Under the pieces are notes generated by a model. The model saw nothing but the letters and a program-made list of their open reading frames with translations, was not told where the DNA came from and ran no database searches. A stretch of 32,723 bases of DNA from a virus, in IMG/VR virus record IMGVR_UViG_3300010412_000053, positions 1 to 32,723 of that record. The stretch is one strand, 5' to 3'. Of the stretch, positions 8,256 to 15,531 are shown in pieces. Both the position numbers and the translations under genes were made by a program. Position 1 is the stretch's first letter. Every line of letters begins with the position of its first letter.

Positions 8256-8963
8256 ATGGCTAAAATGAACTTATTGATAGATCTAAGGGCATACGAAGGT
8301 AATAACGCCAATACCTCTCGTTCAGTTTTCAATAAAAACTTTCAACAAACAGCTATTAATATTGAAAGAGAAATTGTTCAAGAAGTAGAAATTCCAGCAA
8401 ACACGGTTAGATTGTTATTTTCTGTTTCAGATGCAGGGGATTTACCTCCTCTGGACACAGGACTTGTAGCAACAAAAGAAACTATTGCAATTTCTGTAGA
8501 TCAAGACCTTGATTATATTACATTAAGTCACAAAGTAGTTTCTGGAACATTAATTCTTGCAAATGGTAGACTGTTAGCACATGAAGGTATTGATTTTCAA
8601 GTAGAAGTATTAGCAAGTACAACAAAAATCACATGGATTGGTTCTTTTGCCAGAGCTGGTGCTGAAGCATTACAACTTGGTGAGACTATATTTGCATTTT
8701 ATAATTACAGCACAACTGGAGCTACAACAACAGTAACACCTCTTCCTGCTGATAATACTAATTTGTATAAATTTTTATATGTAGAAACAGATAAAGAATG
8801 TGAAATAATTATAAACGGAACTATTAGACAAAAAATTAAACCACCTGTTGTCAATAAGGTAGCAAAAAAAGGTTATTATTTAGCAAGTACAGATATTGAT
8901 AATGTTTATATTTCTAATACAAATAATTCTAGCATAATTATATATTTCATAACATCAAAGTAG
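8256..8963 (+). CDS. Probable structural protein between terminase and portal
   Basis: I do not recognise the family. The 235-residue product is beta-rich, with many Thr, Ile and Val and few Cys, and repeated strand-turn patterns such as DYITLSHKVVSGTLILANGR (about 89-108) and a C-terminal YISNTNNSSIIIYFI. This composition is typical of virion proteins. AAGAGGA is placed before ATG 8256. It is sandwiched between large terminase and portal, where head-associated proteins are common. A head decoration, neck or head-tail connector role is possible, but nothing in the sequence decides between them. Confidence 0.65.
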   Translation: MAKMNLLIDLRAYEGNNANTSRSVFNKNFQQTAINIEREIVQEVEIPANTVRLLFSVSDAGDLPPLDTGLVATKETIAISVDQDLDYITLSHKVVSGTLILANGRLLAHEGIDFQVEVLASTTKITWIGSFARAGAEALQLGETIFAFYNYSTTGATTTVTPLPADNTNLYKFLYVETDKECEIIINGTIRQKIKPPVVNKVAKKGYYLASTDIDNVYISNTNNSSIIIYFITSK

Positions 8964-8971
8964 GATAAAAA

Positions 8972-10783
8972 ATGTCTAACGATAATGATAATAACAACTC
9001 TGAAAAGCCGATAAAGAAAACTCTTTTCACGATTTCTAATGAAATCAATAGTGAGTTAATGAAATCATATACAGAAGATCCAGATGCTCCAGGAAAAAGT
9101 TTAGCGGACCTGATCGGAGCTAATGCTTCTTCTTCAAAAAGCGTTAATAGAACTACAAAACCTAGAATGGCGTTTACAGAAGATCCTGTAAGACAAGATA
9201 ATTATTTCGGCCTTTTCAAAAACAAAAAAAGACTTCTACCTGATTGGACTATCAAAAGAATAAGACAAGAAGATCATCTTGTTGCCTCTATCTTAAGAGC
9301 TAGAGGAAATACAATGTCAATGTTTGCTCGTCTTAGAAAAGATAGATTCGACATAGGTATTGAAGGTAATATAAAGAAAGAATACGATGATTTAATCACT
9401 CCAGAACAAAGAATAAAAATTCAAGAAAGAATTGGTAAAGCATTAAACCTTCTAATGAATTGTGGTAGTAATGATGGTGTAGCTAATGAAGATAGGATGC
9501 TTTTATCTGAATATTTCTATACTTCTGCTGTAAACGGACTTTCGTTTGGTAGATTTGCTACGGAAGTTATTTTTGATCAAGATGAAGAGGGCGGTAAATT
9601 TTTTCACAGATTTAGACCAGTAGATGCTGGTACAATCATGAGAGCTGTAAAAAAAGGAGAACATGCCGATAGCGTTAGACAGGCTTCAATTAGATTATTA
9701 GAAGAAGCTAACGGATCAAAAATTGATAAAGAAACTGCTTTAGCAGGAAGATACGCATGGATACAAGTTGTAGATAATATTCCTAGACAAGCTTTTACAC
9801 AAGAAGAAATGCTTGTGTGTAATTTATTTCCATCTACAGATATAGAACATAATGGATATCCTGTAACACCTCTTGATACAATTATTCAAGCTGTTACAAC
9901 TCACGTTTCTATCGAAACTTATAACAGACTTTATTTTGCTAATGGTAGAGCTACAAAAGGTATTTTAGTAATTAAATCTGATGAAATTGATCAGGCTACT
10001 ATTGAAGGTATTAAACAACAATTTAATGCTTCAATTAATAGTGTAGGAAATTCTTTTAGAACACCTATCTTCGGTGTAAGTTCTGAAGACGATGTTCAAT
10101 GGGTTCCGATGAATATGCAAAAGAAAGATGGGGAATTTCAATTCCTATATGATTCTGTTGCAAGAAATATTTTATCTGCTTTTAATATGTCTCCAGATGA
10201 ATTGCCAGGGTACGGACATCTTTCAAAAGGAACTAATCAACAATCTTTATCTGAAGCTAATAATGAATATAAATTAACAGCAGCTAGAGATACAGGTATT
10301 AGACCTTTGATTTTAAAATTTCAAGATTTTATTAATGAAAAACTATTACCATTAATTGATCCTGAATTAGCTGAGATTTGCGTAATAACATTATCAGGAT
10401 TAGATGCTGATACTAGACAAAACGAAGCTCTTCGTTTACAACAAGACATGCCCATACACATGACAATGGATGATGTATTGACTTATGTTGATAAAAAAAT
10501 CGAAGGACCTCATTTGGCAGGTGAAGTTAATTTTAACGAAAGATATCAAGTTATTGTTGATAAATATATTGAAACATCTCATGTTATGGGACACAAAATA
10601 GATCCATCCTACATGGTAGATCCTCTTCTTAAATACAGAAGAGATGCTTTCTGGTTCCAACAATTAGCTCTTTTACAACAAGCAAATCCTCAAGCATTAC
10701 AAGCTTATTTTGCTTATAGACCTGATCAAATAGAACTATTGAAGATGTTACAACAAGACATGTTAGATGAAGATAATGAATAG
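8972..10783 (+). CDS. Portal protein
   Basis: This is probably the ring-shaped vertex through which DNA enters and leaves the capsid and to which terminase docks. The 603-residue protein shows portal-type features: an N-terminal DWTIKRIRQEDHLVASILRA stretch (about 90-110), a wing region with RFATEVIFD, a long helix-forming core containing YDSVARNILSAFNMSPDELP (about 393-412), and a C-terminal helical part rich in Gln and Leu as in portal barrels. The size fits large-phage portals (T4 gp20 is 524 aa). It starts 8 nt after the upstream gene and follows terminase, a frequent order. No capsid protease or major capsid gene is recognised in the window; those probably lie elsewhere. Confidence 0.82.
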   Translation: MSNDNDNNNSEKPIKKTLFTISNEINSELMKSYTEDPDAPGKSLADLIGANASSSKSVNRTTKPRMAFTEDPVRQDNYFGLFKNKKRLLPDWTIKRIRQEDHLVASILRARGNTMSMFARLRKDRFDIGIEGNIKKEYDDLITPEQRIKIQERIGKALNLLMNCGSNDGVANEDRMLLSEYFYTSAVNGLSFGRFATEVIFDQDEEGGKFFHRFRPVDAGTIMRAVKKGEHADSVRQASIRLLEEANGSKIDKETALAGRYAWIQVVDNIPRQAFTQEEMLVCNLFPSTDIEHNGYPVTPLDTIIQAVTTHVSIETYNRLYFANGRATKGILVIKSDEIDQATIEGIKQQFNASINSVGNSFRTPIFGVSSEDDVQWVPMNMQKKDGEFQFLYDSVARNILSAFNMSPDELPGYGHLSKGTNQQSLSEANNEYKLTAARDTGIRPLILKFQDFINEKLLPLIDPELAEICVITLSGLDADTRQNEALRLQQDMPIHMTMDDVLTYVDKKIEGPHLAGEVNFNERYQVIVDKYIETSHVMGHKIDPSYMVDPLLKYRRDAFWFQQLALLQQANPQALQAYFAYRPDQIELLKMLQQDMLDEDNE

Positions 10784-10791
10784 GAGAATAT

Positions 10792-11283
10792 ATGGCAGAT
10801 AAAAAAACAGATTGGAAATCCAAATATTATGAACTAAGATCAAAACATATTAATGCAATTGATGTATCTTTTAGATTAGGATACCAAGAAGGTCTTAAGG
10901 CTGCTGAATTACAAAATATGCAAATGCAATTACAACAAGCCCAACAAGCTGCTATGGCCGCACCTCCAGCAGGTATGCCAGGGGAAATGCCTCCTGGGGA
11001 AGAGATGCCTCCTGAGCAAGCTATGCAGGAAGAGGGAGCACCTCCTGTTGAGGAAGATCAACCTTCTGAAGAACCTTCGGAATTGGATTCTAGTGTTGAT
11101 GAATTAGAGCAATATGTTTCTAAAAATGAAAAGGTTGATTTTTCTAAGCTAATGAAATCTTTACACAAATCAAACACACAGCCTATAGCTTCTTCTAGTA
11201 TATCTTCAAAACACAACAAAGTAGAAGATATTTTAAAAAAATGGGAAGAATCAGATTTAAAAAAAGAACAGCTAAAAAAATAA
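10792..11283 (+). CDS. Pro/Gln/Glu-rich protein following the portal
   Basis: This 163-residue protein has a helical N-terminus (DWKSKYYELRSKHINAIDVS, about 6-25), then a Gln/Met/Ala stretch, then a low-complexity region of proline, glutamate and methionine (about 57-95), and a charged C-terminus with DILKKWEESDLKKEQLKK. The flexible, acidic centre and the position right after the portal recall small head-core or scaffold proteins of T4-like phages (the gp67/gp68 position), but no sequence motif proves this. Its start has TAGGAG upstream. It is the last gene of its unit; a dyad and a strong terminator follow. Confidence 0.65.
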   Translation: MADKKTDWKSKYYELRSKHINAIDVSFRLGYQEGLKAAELQNMQMQLQQAQQAAMAAPPAGMPGEMPPGEEMPPEQAMQEEGAPPVEEDQPSEEPSELDSSVDELEQYVSKNEKVDFSKLMKSLHKSNTQPIASSSISSKHNKVEDILKKWEESDLKKEQLKK

Positions 11284-11301
11284 ATACCTAGCCCTAGGTA
11301 T
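11284..11301 (+). repeat. Perfect inverted repeat just after the stop codon
   Basis: ATACCTAG-CC-CTAGGTAT is an exact 8+2+8 dyad that begins one base after the TAA at 11281-11283. The two-base spacer is too tight for a normal RNA hairpin loop, though the stem could open inward. It could be a protein-binding operator or an RNA processing signal. No other copy was noticed in the window. Confidence 0.6.
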
Positions 11302-11311
11302 CAATAAGAAG

Positions 11312-11349
11312 GAAGGGATTTGCTTGTTAGTCACGAATCCCTTCTTTTT
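11312..11349 (+). terminator. Rho-independent terminator after the portal operon
   Basis: GAAGGGATT (11312-11320) pairs perfectly with AATCCCTTC (11336-11344) around a 15-nt loop, followed by TTTTT. It closes the chaperonin-terminase-portal unit and is followed 21 nt later by the next extended -10 promoter. Confidence 0.87.
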
Positions 11350-11370
11350 ATTGCGTTGTTGGTTTTGTTA

Positions 11371-11379
11371 TGATAATAT
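11371..11379 (+). promoter_or_regulatory. Extended -10 promoter TGATAATAT (copy 3)
   Basis: TG-A-TAATAT is a one-base variant of the window consensus. The expected transcription start is 11386, the A of the helicase ATG, so the message should be leaderless. TTGCGT at 11351-11356 is 17 nt upstream but matches the -35 consensus poorly. Confidence 0.72.
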
Positions 11380-11385
11380 AGATAC

Positions 11386-12492
11386 ATGAATTATAATTAT
11401 CAAAACATTACAGCAGAAAAAATAATTAAAGATATTACTACTTTACCTATTAAAGCTGCTGTATTAGCAGCAACACCAGGATCAGGCAAAACCACAATAT
11501 CCCAACTTGCTATACAAAAATATCTCCATAAATATCCAAATGCAAAGGTTTTAGTTCTTACGCACGGACAAAATCTATTAAAAACACAATTTATAGATAC
11601 CCTAAAAGATCCTTATTTTAATGTAGATTTTTCTTTTTGTGATATAAATGATATACCAAAAGATCTTCCACAAGTTTTTGTAGGACTACCTCAGTCTATA
11701 CATAAACTACCTCTTAACAAAATTGACTTACTTGTTGTTGATGAGTGTCATGAATTTTATCTTAAAAAAATGGTACAATCTATCATAACAAACTTAAATC
11801 CTACTCATCAAATTCTATTAACAGGATCTCCTTCTCAATTTGTAAAATTAAAAAGTATGGGTAAAAAATACGAAATAACATTTATATCAGGATCAGAGTT
11901 AGTAGAAAATGATGTATTCTCGCCTGTGGAGTTAGATGTGGTTCCTATAACGGAAGATAGATCTAGCTTTATTATAAATAATGTAAAAAAAATGATAGAA
12001 CATGCTACAAATAAGAAAAAAGATTTAACAAAACTGATGGTAGCTGTTAATAGTATCAAACAAGGACAAGAAGTAGCTAATTACTTAGAATCTTTAGGGA
12101 GAAAAGTAGCGTTATCTACATTTAAAAACGACAAAGAAAGCGAAAAAATTAAACATTTCAAGCAAGGTGTTTTTGATGTGTTAGTTGTTGTTCAAAGAGG
12201 AATCTTGGGGTTCTCGGACAATAATATCACAGGCGTTTTAGATTTAAGATGTAGTTCGGATATAGATATATCTAACCAGTTGTTCTCAAGAGTTTTAAGA
12301 AAACACCCAAACAATATTAATAAATTCTATTATAGATGCGGAAACAAAAACAATACGGACTATAACAACCAAGTAATAATGTTACATAAAATAAAAGCAA
12401 TGATGGAAAAACAAATATTTAGAGGTTTTGACGGATCTAATTTAAAAATTAAAATATCAGACTTATCAGGAAATGTTTTATGCGTAAAATAA
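11386..12492 (+). CDS. Superfamily 2 helicase / DNA translocase (DECH box)
   Basis: This is an ATP-dependent nucleic acid helicase or translocase. The 368-residue protein has Walker A ATPGSGKTT (29-37), a DECH box in LLVVDECHEF (115-124), motif III LLTGSPS (144-150), and motif VI QLFSRVLRK (298-306) with arginine-finger residues. Both RecA-like lobes are present but compact, with little accessory sequence. No Shine-Dalgarno precedes the ATG; it lies 7 nt after the promoter hexamer, so initiation is predicted to be leaderless. A second SF2 helicase follows with its own promoter, so the two probably have separate roles in replication, recombination or transcription. The exact substrate cannot be read. 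Confidence 0.85.
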   Translation: MNYNYQNITAEKIIKDITTLPIKAAVLAATPGSGKTTISQLAIQKYLHKYPNAKVLVLTHGQNLLKTQFIDTLKDPYFNVDFSFCDINDIPKDLPQVFVGLPQSIHKLPLNKIDLLVVDECHEFYLKKMVQSIITNLNPTHQILLTGSPSQFVKLKSMGKKYEITFISGSELVENDVFSPVELDVVPITEDRSSFIINNVKKMIEHATNKKKDLTKLMVAVNSIKQGQEVANYLESLGRKVALSTFKNDKESEKIKHFKQGVFDVLVVVQRGILGFSDNNITGVLDLRCSSDIDISNQLFSRVLRKHPNNINKFYYRCGNKNNTDYNNQVIMLHKIKAMMEKQIFRGFDGSNLKIKISDLSGNVLCVK

Positions 12493-12593
12493 TACTAATG
12501 ATTATATCGCTTGCAATATCTATATTTATATACAAATACAAGGATACCTATAAAATAAGGAAAATACAAGAAAAAATAATAAAAAGTAGATAG
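12480..12593 (+). CDS. Small single-pass membrane peptide (37 aa)
   Basis: A short open frame, too small for usual gene finders, starts at ATG 12480 inside the 3' end of the helicase gene and ends at TAG 12591-12593. It begins with MRK, followed by a hydrophobic run IILMIISLAISIFIY (residues 4-18) that would span a membrane, then a strongly basic tail. CAGGA lies about 8 nt before the ATG. It fills the gap between the helicase and the next promoter. Hydrophobic pattern, ribosome binding site and exact fit in the gap support it; its function is unknown. It lacks a holin-like second segment. Confidence 0.5.
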   Translation: MRKIILMIISLAISIFIYKYKDTYKIRKIQEKIIKSR

Positions 12594-12597
12594 TTTG

Positions 12598-12606
12598 TGA
12601 TATTAT
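12598..12606 (+). promoter_or_regulatory. Extended -10 promoter TGATATTAT (copy 4)
   Basis: TG-A-TATTAT overlaps the region just past the membrane peptide's stop codon. The expected start is about 12613, two bases before the helicase ATG. No -35 element is seen at the proper distance. Confidence 0.75.
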
Positions 12607-12614
12607 ATAGTTAA

Positions 12615-14120
12615 ATGATTAAAGTAAATATAAAAAATCCTACTGTTTGTTTTTTAGAGAACCCATCTTCTGATGAACTATCTAGACTAAAAAATTCACT
12701 TACATACAGTGATACTTCTGCGGCCTTTAACTTAAAAGCTCTAAAAGAAAATAGATGGCTTCAAATAAATAAACCTGAAACATTCCTGTTAAGAAAACAA
12801 GAGTTGGAAGCAAAATTAAAAACATGTATGCTCCAGTTTGATACAGAAAAAGGCAAACACTACTTTCATCCTGGATCTTTACCTTATTTAAACGATCAAT
12901 TTAATTTTGAAATAAAAAACGAAATAAATTACCCTGAACCTAGGAAAGTGATCTGGAAAAGACCTTTACCTTTTAGTTTGTATGATTATCAATCAATGTC
13001 TGTTGAAAAATTGATAGAAATAAAACATGGATGCGTGGAACTATGTACTGGTGCTGGTAAAACAGCAATAATCCTAACATTAGCAAGAGAACTAGGATTA
13101 AAAACTATAATAGTTACCCCTAGTAAGTCTATATTTTTAGAAATATTAGAAAAATTTGAACATCATCTAGGCAAGACAAATGTAGGAGCTTATGGAGATG
13201 GTAAGAAAAAATTAGGTAAATTATTTACAATTTGCGTATCTAAATCATTAACAATGCTAAAACCTGGAACTGAAGAGTATGATTTTTTTTCAAAGGCAGA
13301 TGTAGTTATTGGGGATGAATCGCACACTTTAGGAGCAGAAACCCTGGAAGCAGTTTTTCATGGCGTACTCAAAAATGTTCCTTATCGTTTTTTTCTATCA
13401 GGAACACAAGTAAGAGGGGATGGCAAAGACAAATTACTAGAATCAATAATAGGAAAAAGAGTTTTTTCTCTTACAACAAAAGAAGCAATTGACGGAGGTT
13501 TTATCTGTCCTGTTAGATTTATTGTATTTGAAACAACAAGTAAAGATATAAAACAATATAAAGATCCTTTAAAGGCCAAAAGAAGGCAATTTCTATATAA
13601 TGAAAATATTGCAGATATAGCAGCAAAAATAGCAAACTCTGCTTGGAATCATGCACAAGAATCAACACTAATTTTAGTAGAAGAACTTGAGCAAATTGCT
13701 TTGTTAAAACAAAGACTTAAAGTTCCTTTTGAGTATGTACATTCTGCGTCAAAAGCAGATGCAGCACAGTTTGGACTAGAAACAAGAAAAGTAGACGAAA
13801 CAGTTGAATCCTTTAATAAAGGAGAAGTAAAAGTATTGATAGGTACTAGCTGTATTGCAACAGGAACAAATATATTCCCTACTCACAATACGATTAATTG
13901 GGTAGGAGGAAGCTCTGAAGTTAAAACTAAACAAGGAGCTGTAGGTAGAAGTGTTAGAATTTTAGAAAAAAGCATATATAAAAATTTTCACAAACCAAAA
14001 CCAATCTCTAAAATATATGATTTTAGAATCACCAATATACCACTAATGGAGAATCATCTTCAGAAAAGAATTTCTATGTATAAAGAAACTTCTGATGATA
14101 TTAAATATATAAGAATATGA
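12615..14120 (+). CDS. Superfamily 2 helicase (UvsW-like, DESH box)
   Basis: This is an ATP-dependent DNA helicase resembling the phage UvsW group, which remodels branched DNA in recombination. An N-terminal domain of ~115 residues precedes the core. Motifs: a Q-like FSLYDYQ (120-126), Walker A CTGAGKT (144-150), DESH in VVIGDESHTL (230-239), motif III FLSGT (260-264), and motif VI QGAVGRSVR near residue 440. T4 UvsW is similar in size (about 500 aa). It has no Shine-Dalgarno and its ATG lies 8 nt after the promoter hexamer, so it should be nearly leaderless. It overlaps the sigma factor gene by ATGA, so the two are co-expressed. Function beyond helicase class is inferred from the recombination genes downstream. 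Confidence 0.85.
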   Translation: MIKVNIKNPTVCFLENPSSDELSRLKNSLTYSDTSAAFNLKALKENRWLQINKPETFLLRKQELEAKLKTCMLQFDTEKGKHYFHPGSLPYLNDQFNFEIKNEINYPEPRKVIWKRPLPFSLYDYQSMSVEKLIEIKHGCVELCTGAGKTAIILTLARELGLKTIIVTPSKSIFLEILEKFEHHLGKTNVGAYGDGKKKLGKLFTICVSKSLTMLKPGTEEYDFFSKADVVIGDESHTLGAETLEAVFHGVLKNVPYRFFLSGTQVRGDGKDKLLESIIGKRVFSLTTKEAIDGGFICPVRFIVFETTSKDIKQYKDPLKAKRRQFLYNENIADIAAKIANSAWNHAQESTLILVEELEQIALLKQRLKVPFEYVHSASKADAAQFGLETRKVDETVESFNKGEVKVLIGTSCIATGTNIFPTHNTINWVGGSSEVKTKQGAVGRSVRILEKSIYKNFHKPKPISKIYDFRITNIPLMENHLQKRISMYKETSDDIKYIRI

Positions 14121-15211
14121 AAAACAAAAAAGGCAAAAGAATTAACGATCAAGATTTCTATGTATTAGCTAATGATATAGCTAAGGTTCTAGAGCGAAAT
14201 AATAAAGGTAAAAAACTAAATAAAAGAGATTTTACTAAAAAACAAAAAGCTCAGGTAGAAAGAATGATGGAACTTGAAGAGATTTTTAGAAAATCTATAA
14301 ATTCTTATAAACAAAGCGATAAAATTTACTATAAGTTTTTAATTTATATCAAAGTAGAAAGAGGAAACATCCTAATGGCAAGACCTTTTTTTAGAGAAAA
14401 TTCAAAAACATTCGGTAAAGATATATCACCAATATTTAAAGTTTTTAGAGAAGACTTAAAGACGTTCGGTAAAGATATATCGCCAGAATTTAAAAATGAA
14501 GGTATTCAAAAACTTAAAGAATTTCATATAAATTACAAGTTTATTCAATTTGTAGTTGAAAATTGGAGAGGTAATATTCCTACTAAAGCACTAGATGCTT
14601 GGGAAGAACATCAAGAAGTTCGCAAGCAATTAATTGAAAACAGTATGCCAATGGCTATAAATGAAGCTATGAAATTTTATAAGGCAGTACCTAAGACCCA
14701 TACAACCTTGATGGATATGATAAATGCCTCTGTTTCAGGACTTTGCACAGGAGTAGATAAATGGGTAGGTCCTTTTAGGACTGTATTTAGAAGTGTTTGT
14801 TTAAGTAGAATGAAAAGCAACATAATGGATGTGTATAATCAAACATTTTTACATTACTATCCTTCTGATAAAAAGATAATTTATAAATCAAATTTATTGA
14901 AAGCTAGAGAAAAAATTGAAGATCAAGATGTGTTGTTAGAAAATATTAACAAATACTTAAAAGAAAACAATGACAAAAGAGTTCTTGAAAAACACGAACT
15001 GCAAGACCTACTTAATGGTGCTAGTTTAGAAAGTATTGAGATGCAAACAGAAGACGATGGATTTACTGTTTACGATACATATATAGACGAAAAAAATAAC
15101 ATAGAAAATATTATAGAAAAAAATGACTCACTAAAAAAGGTAATAGTTGGGTGTAAACAACTTCCTTTGTTAGAAAGAAAAATATTAAAATTAAAAGGAG
15201 TAGATATATGA
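14117..15211 (+). CDS. Sigma-70-family factor lacking the region 4 helix-turn-helix
   Basis: This protein probably redirects host RNA polymerase to phage promoters. Region 2 is recognisable at about 174-240: TTLMDMINASVSGLCTGVDK follows the pattern of FLDLIQEGNIGLMKAVDKF in sigma-70, followed by FRTVFRSVCLSRMKSNIMD. Region 3 matches at about 258-312, ending in LLNGASLESIEMQTEDDG, like the 'SLD' boundary. Region 4 starts at LPLLERKILKLKGVDI and then stops at residue 364, so the -35-reading helix-turn-helix is missing. An 18-residue tandem repeat lies at 92-127. It overlaps the upstream helicase by ATGA. Identity is inferred from alignment by eye; the missing region 4.2 suits promoters with no -35 box. 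Confidence 0.72.
   Translation: MKNKKGKRINDQDFYVLANDIAKVLERNNKGKKLNKRDFTKKQKAQVERMMELEEIFRKSINSYKQSDKIYYKFLIYIKVERGNILMARPFFRENSKTFGKDISPIFKVFREDLKTFGKDISPEFKNEGIQKLKEFHINYKFIQFVVENWRGNIPTKALDAWEEHQEVRKQLIENSMPMAINEAMKFYKAVPKTHTTLMDMINASVSGLCTGVDKWVGPFRTVFRSVCLSRMKSNIMDVYNQTFLHYYPSDKKIIYKSNLLKAREKIEDQDVLLENINKYLKENNDKRVLEKHELQDLLNGASLESIEMQTEDDGFTVYDTYIDEKNNIENIIEKNDSLKKVIVGCKQLPLLERKILKLKGVDI
14390..14497 (+). repeat. 54-bp tandem duplication inside the sigma factor gene
   Basis: Two in-frame copies with a 54-nt period (14390-14443 and 14444-14497) encode FRENSKTFGKDISPIFKV and FREDLKTFGKDISPEFKN. The copies differ at a few positions, so the duplication is not brand new. It lies upstream of sigma region 2, in the segment corresponding to region 1 or a linker. 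Confidence 0.85.
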
Positions 15212-15531
15212 GCAAAATTTCACTTAATGGTAATTTAATTTTAAAACCCTACCTGAAAAGTAGAGAACTAAGAGCTACAGAGGTTGCTACAGGTTTTACA
15301 ATGACAGCTAATAAAATAGGTATTGAAGCATTGGAACTTTTAGTTGACACAACTATTGTTGTAGGACAAAATCCATTATATCTTGAAAAAGGTACTAAAA
15401 TCTTTTTTAAAGAAGAAACATTACATAATCAAAAATGGCCTAGAACTATTTTTGAATCAGAAATTTTCCCAGAAGGTTTTGTAATAGGGTCTGTTTCTGA
15501 TGTTTTATTTATTGACCAAAAAGAGGGCTAA
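15208..15531 (+). CDS. Candidate GroES-like co-chaperonin
   Basis: This is possibly the lid partner for the phage GroEL-like chaperonin. The 107-residue length is close to GroES (97) and T4 gp31 (111). Its pattern follows GroES: an opening strand NGNLILKP (7-14), a mobile-loop-sized segment with TGFTMT (28-33, like GGIVLT), ALELLVDTTIVVGQN (41-55, like RGEVLAVGNG), LEKGTKIFFKEE (59-70, like KVGDIVIFND), and an end EGFVIGSVSDVLFID (89-103, like EEVLIMSESDILAIV). The ATG overlaps the sigma gene stop, with AAAGGAG upstream, so translation is coupled. Overall identity is low, so another small beta-barrel protein remains possible. A structure prediction would settle it. Confidence 0.55.
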   Translation: MSKISLNGNLILKPYLKSRELRATEVATGFTMTANKIGIEALELLVDTTIVVGQNPLYLEKGTKIFFKEETLHNQKWPRTIFESEIFPEGFVIGSVSDVLFIDQKEG

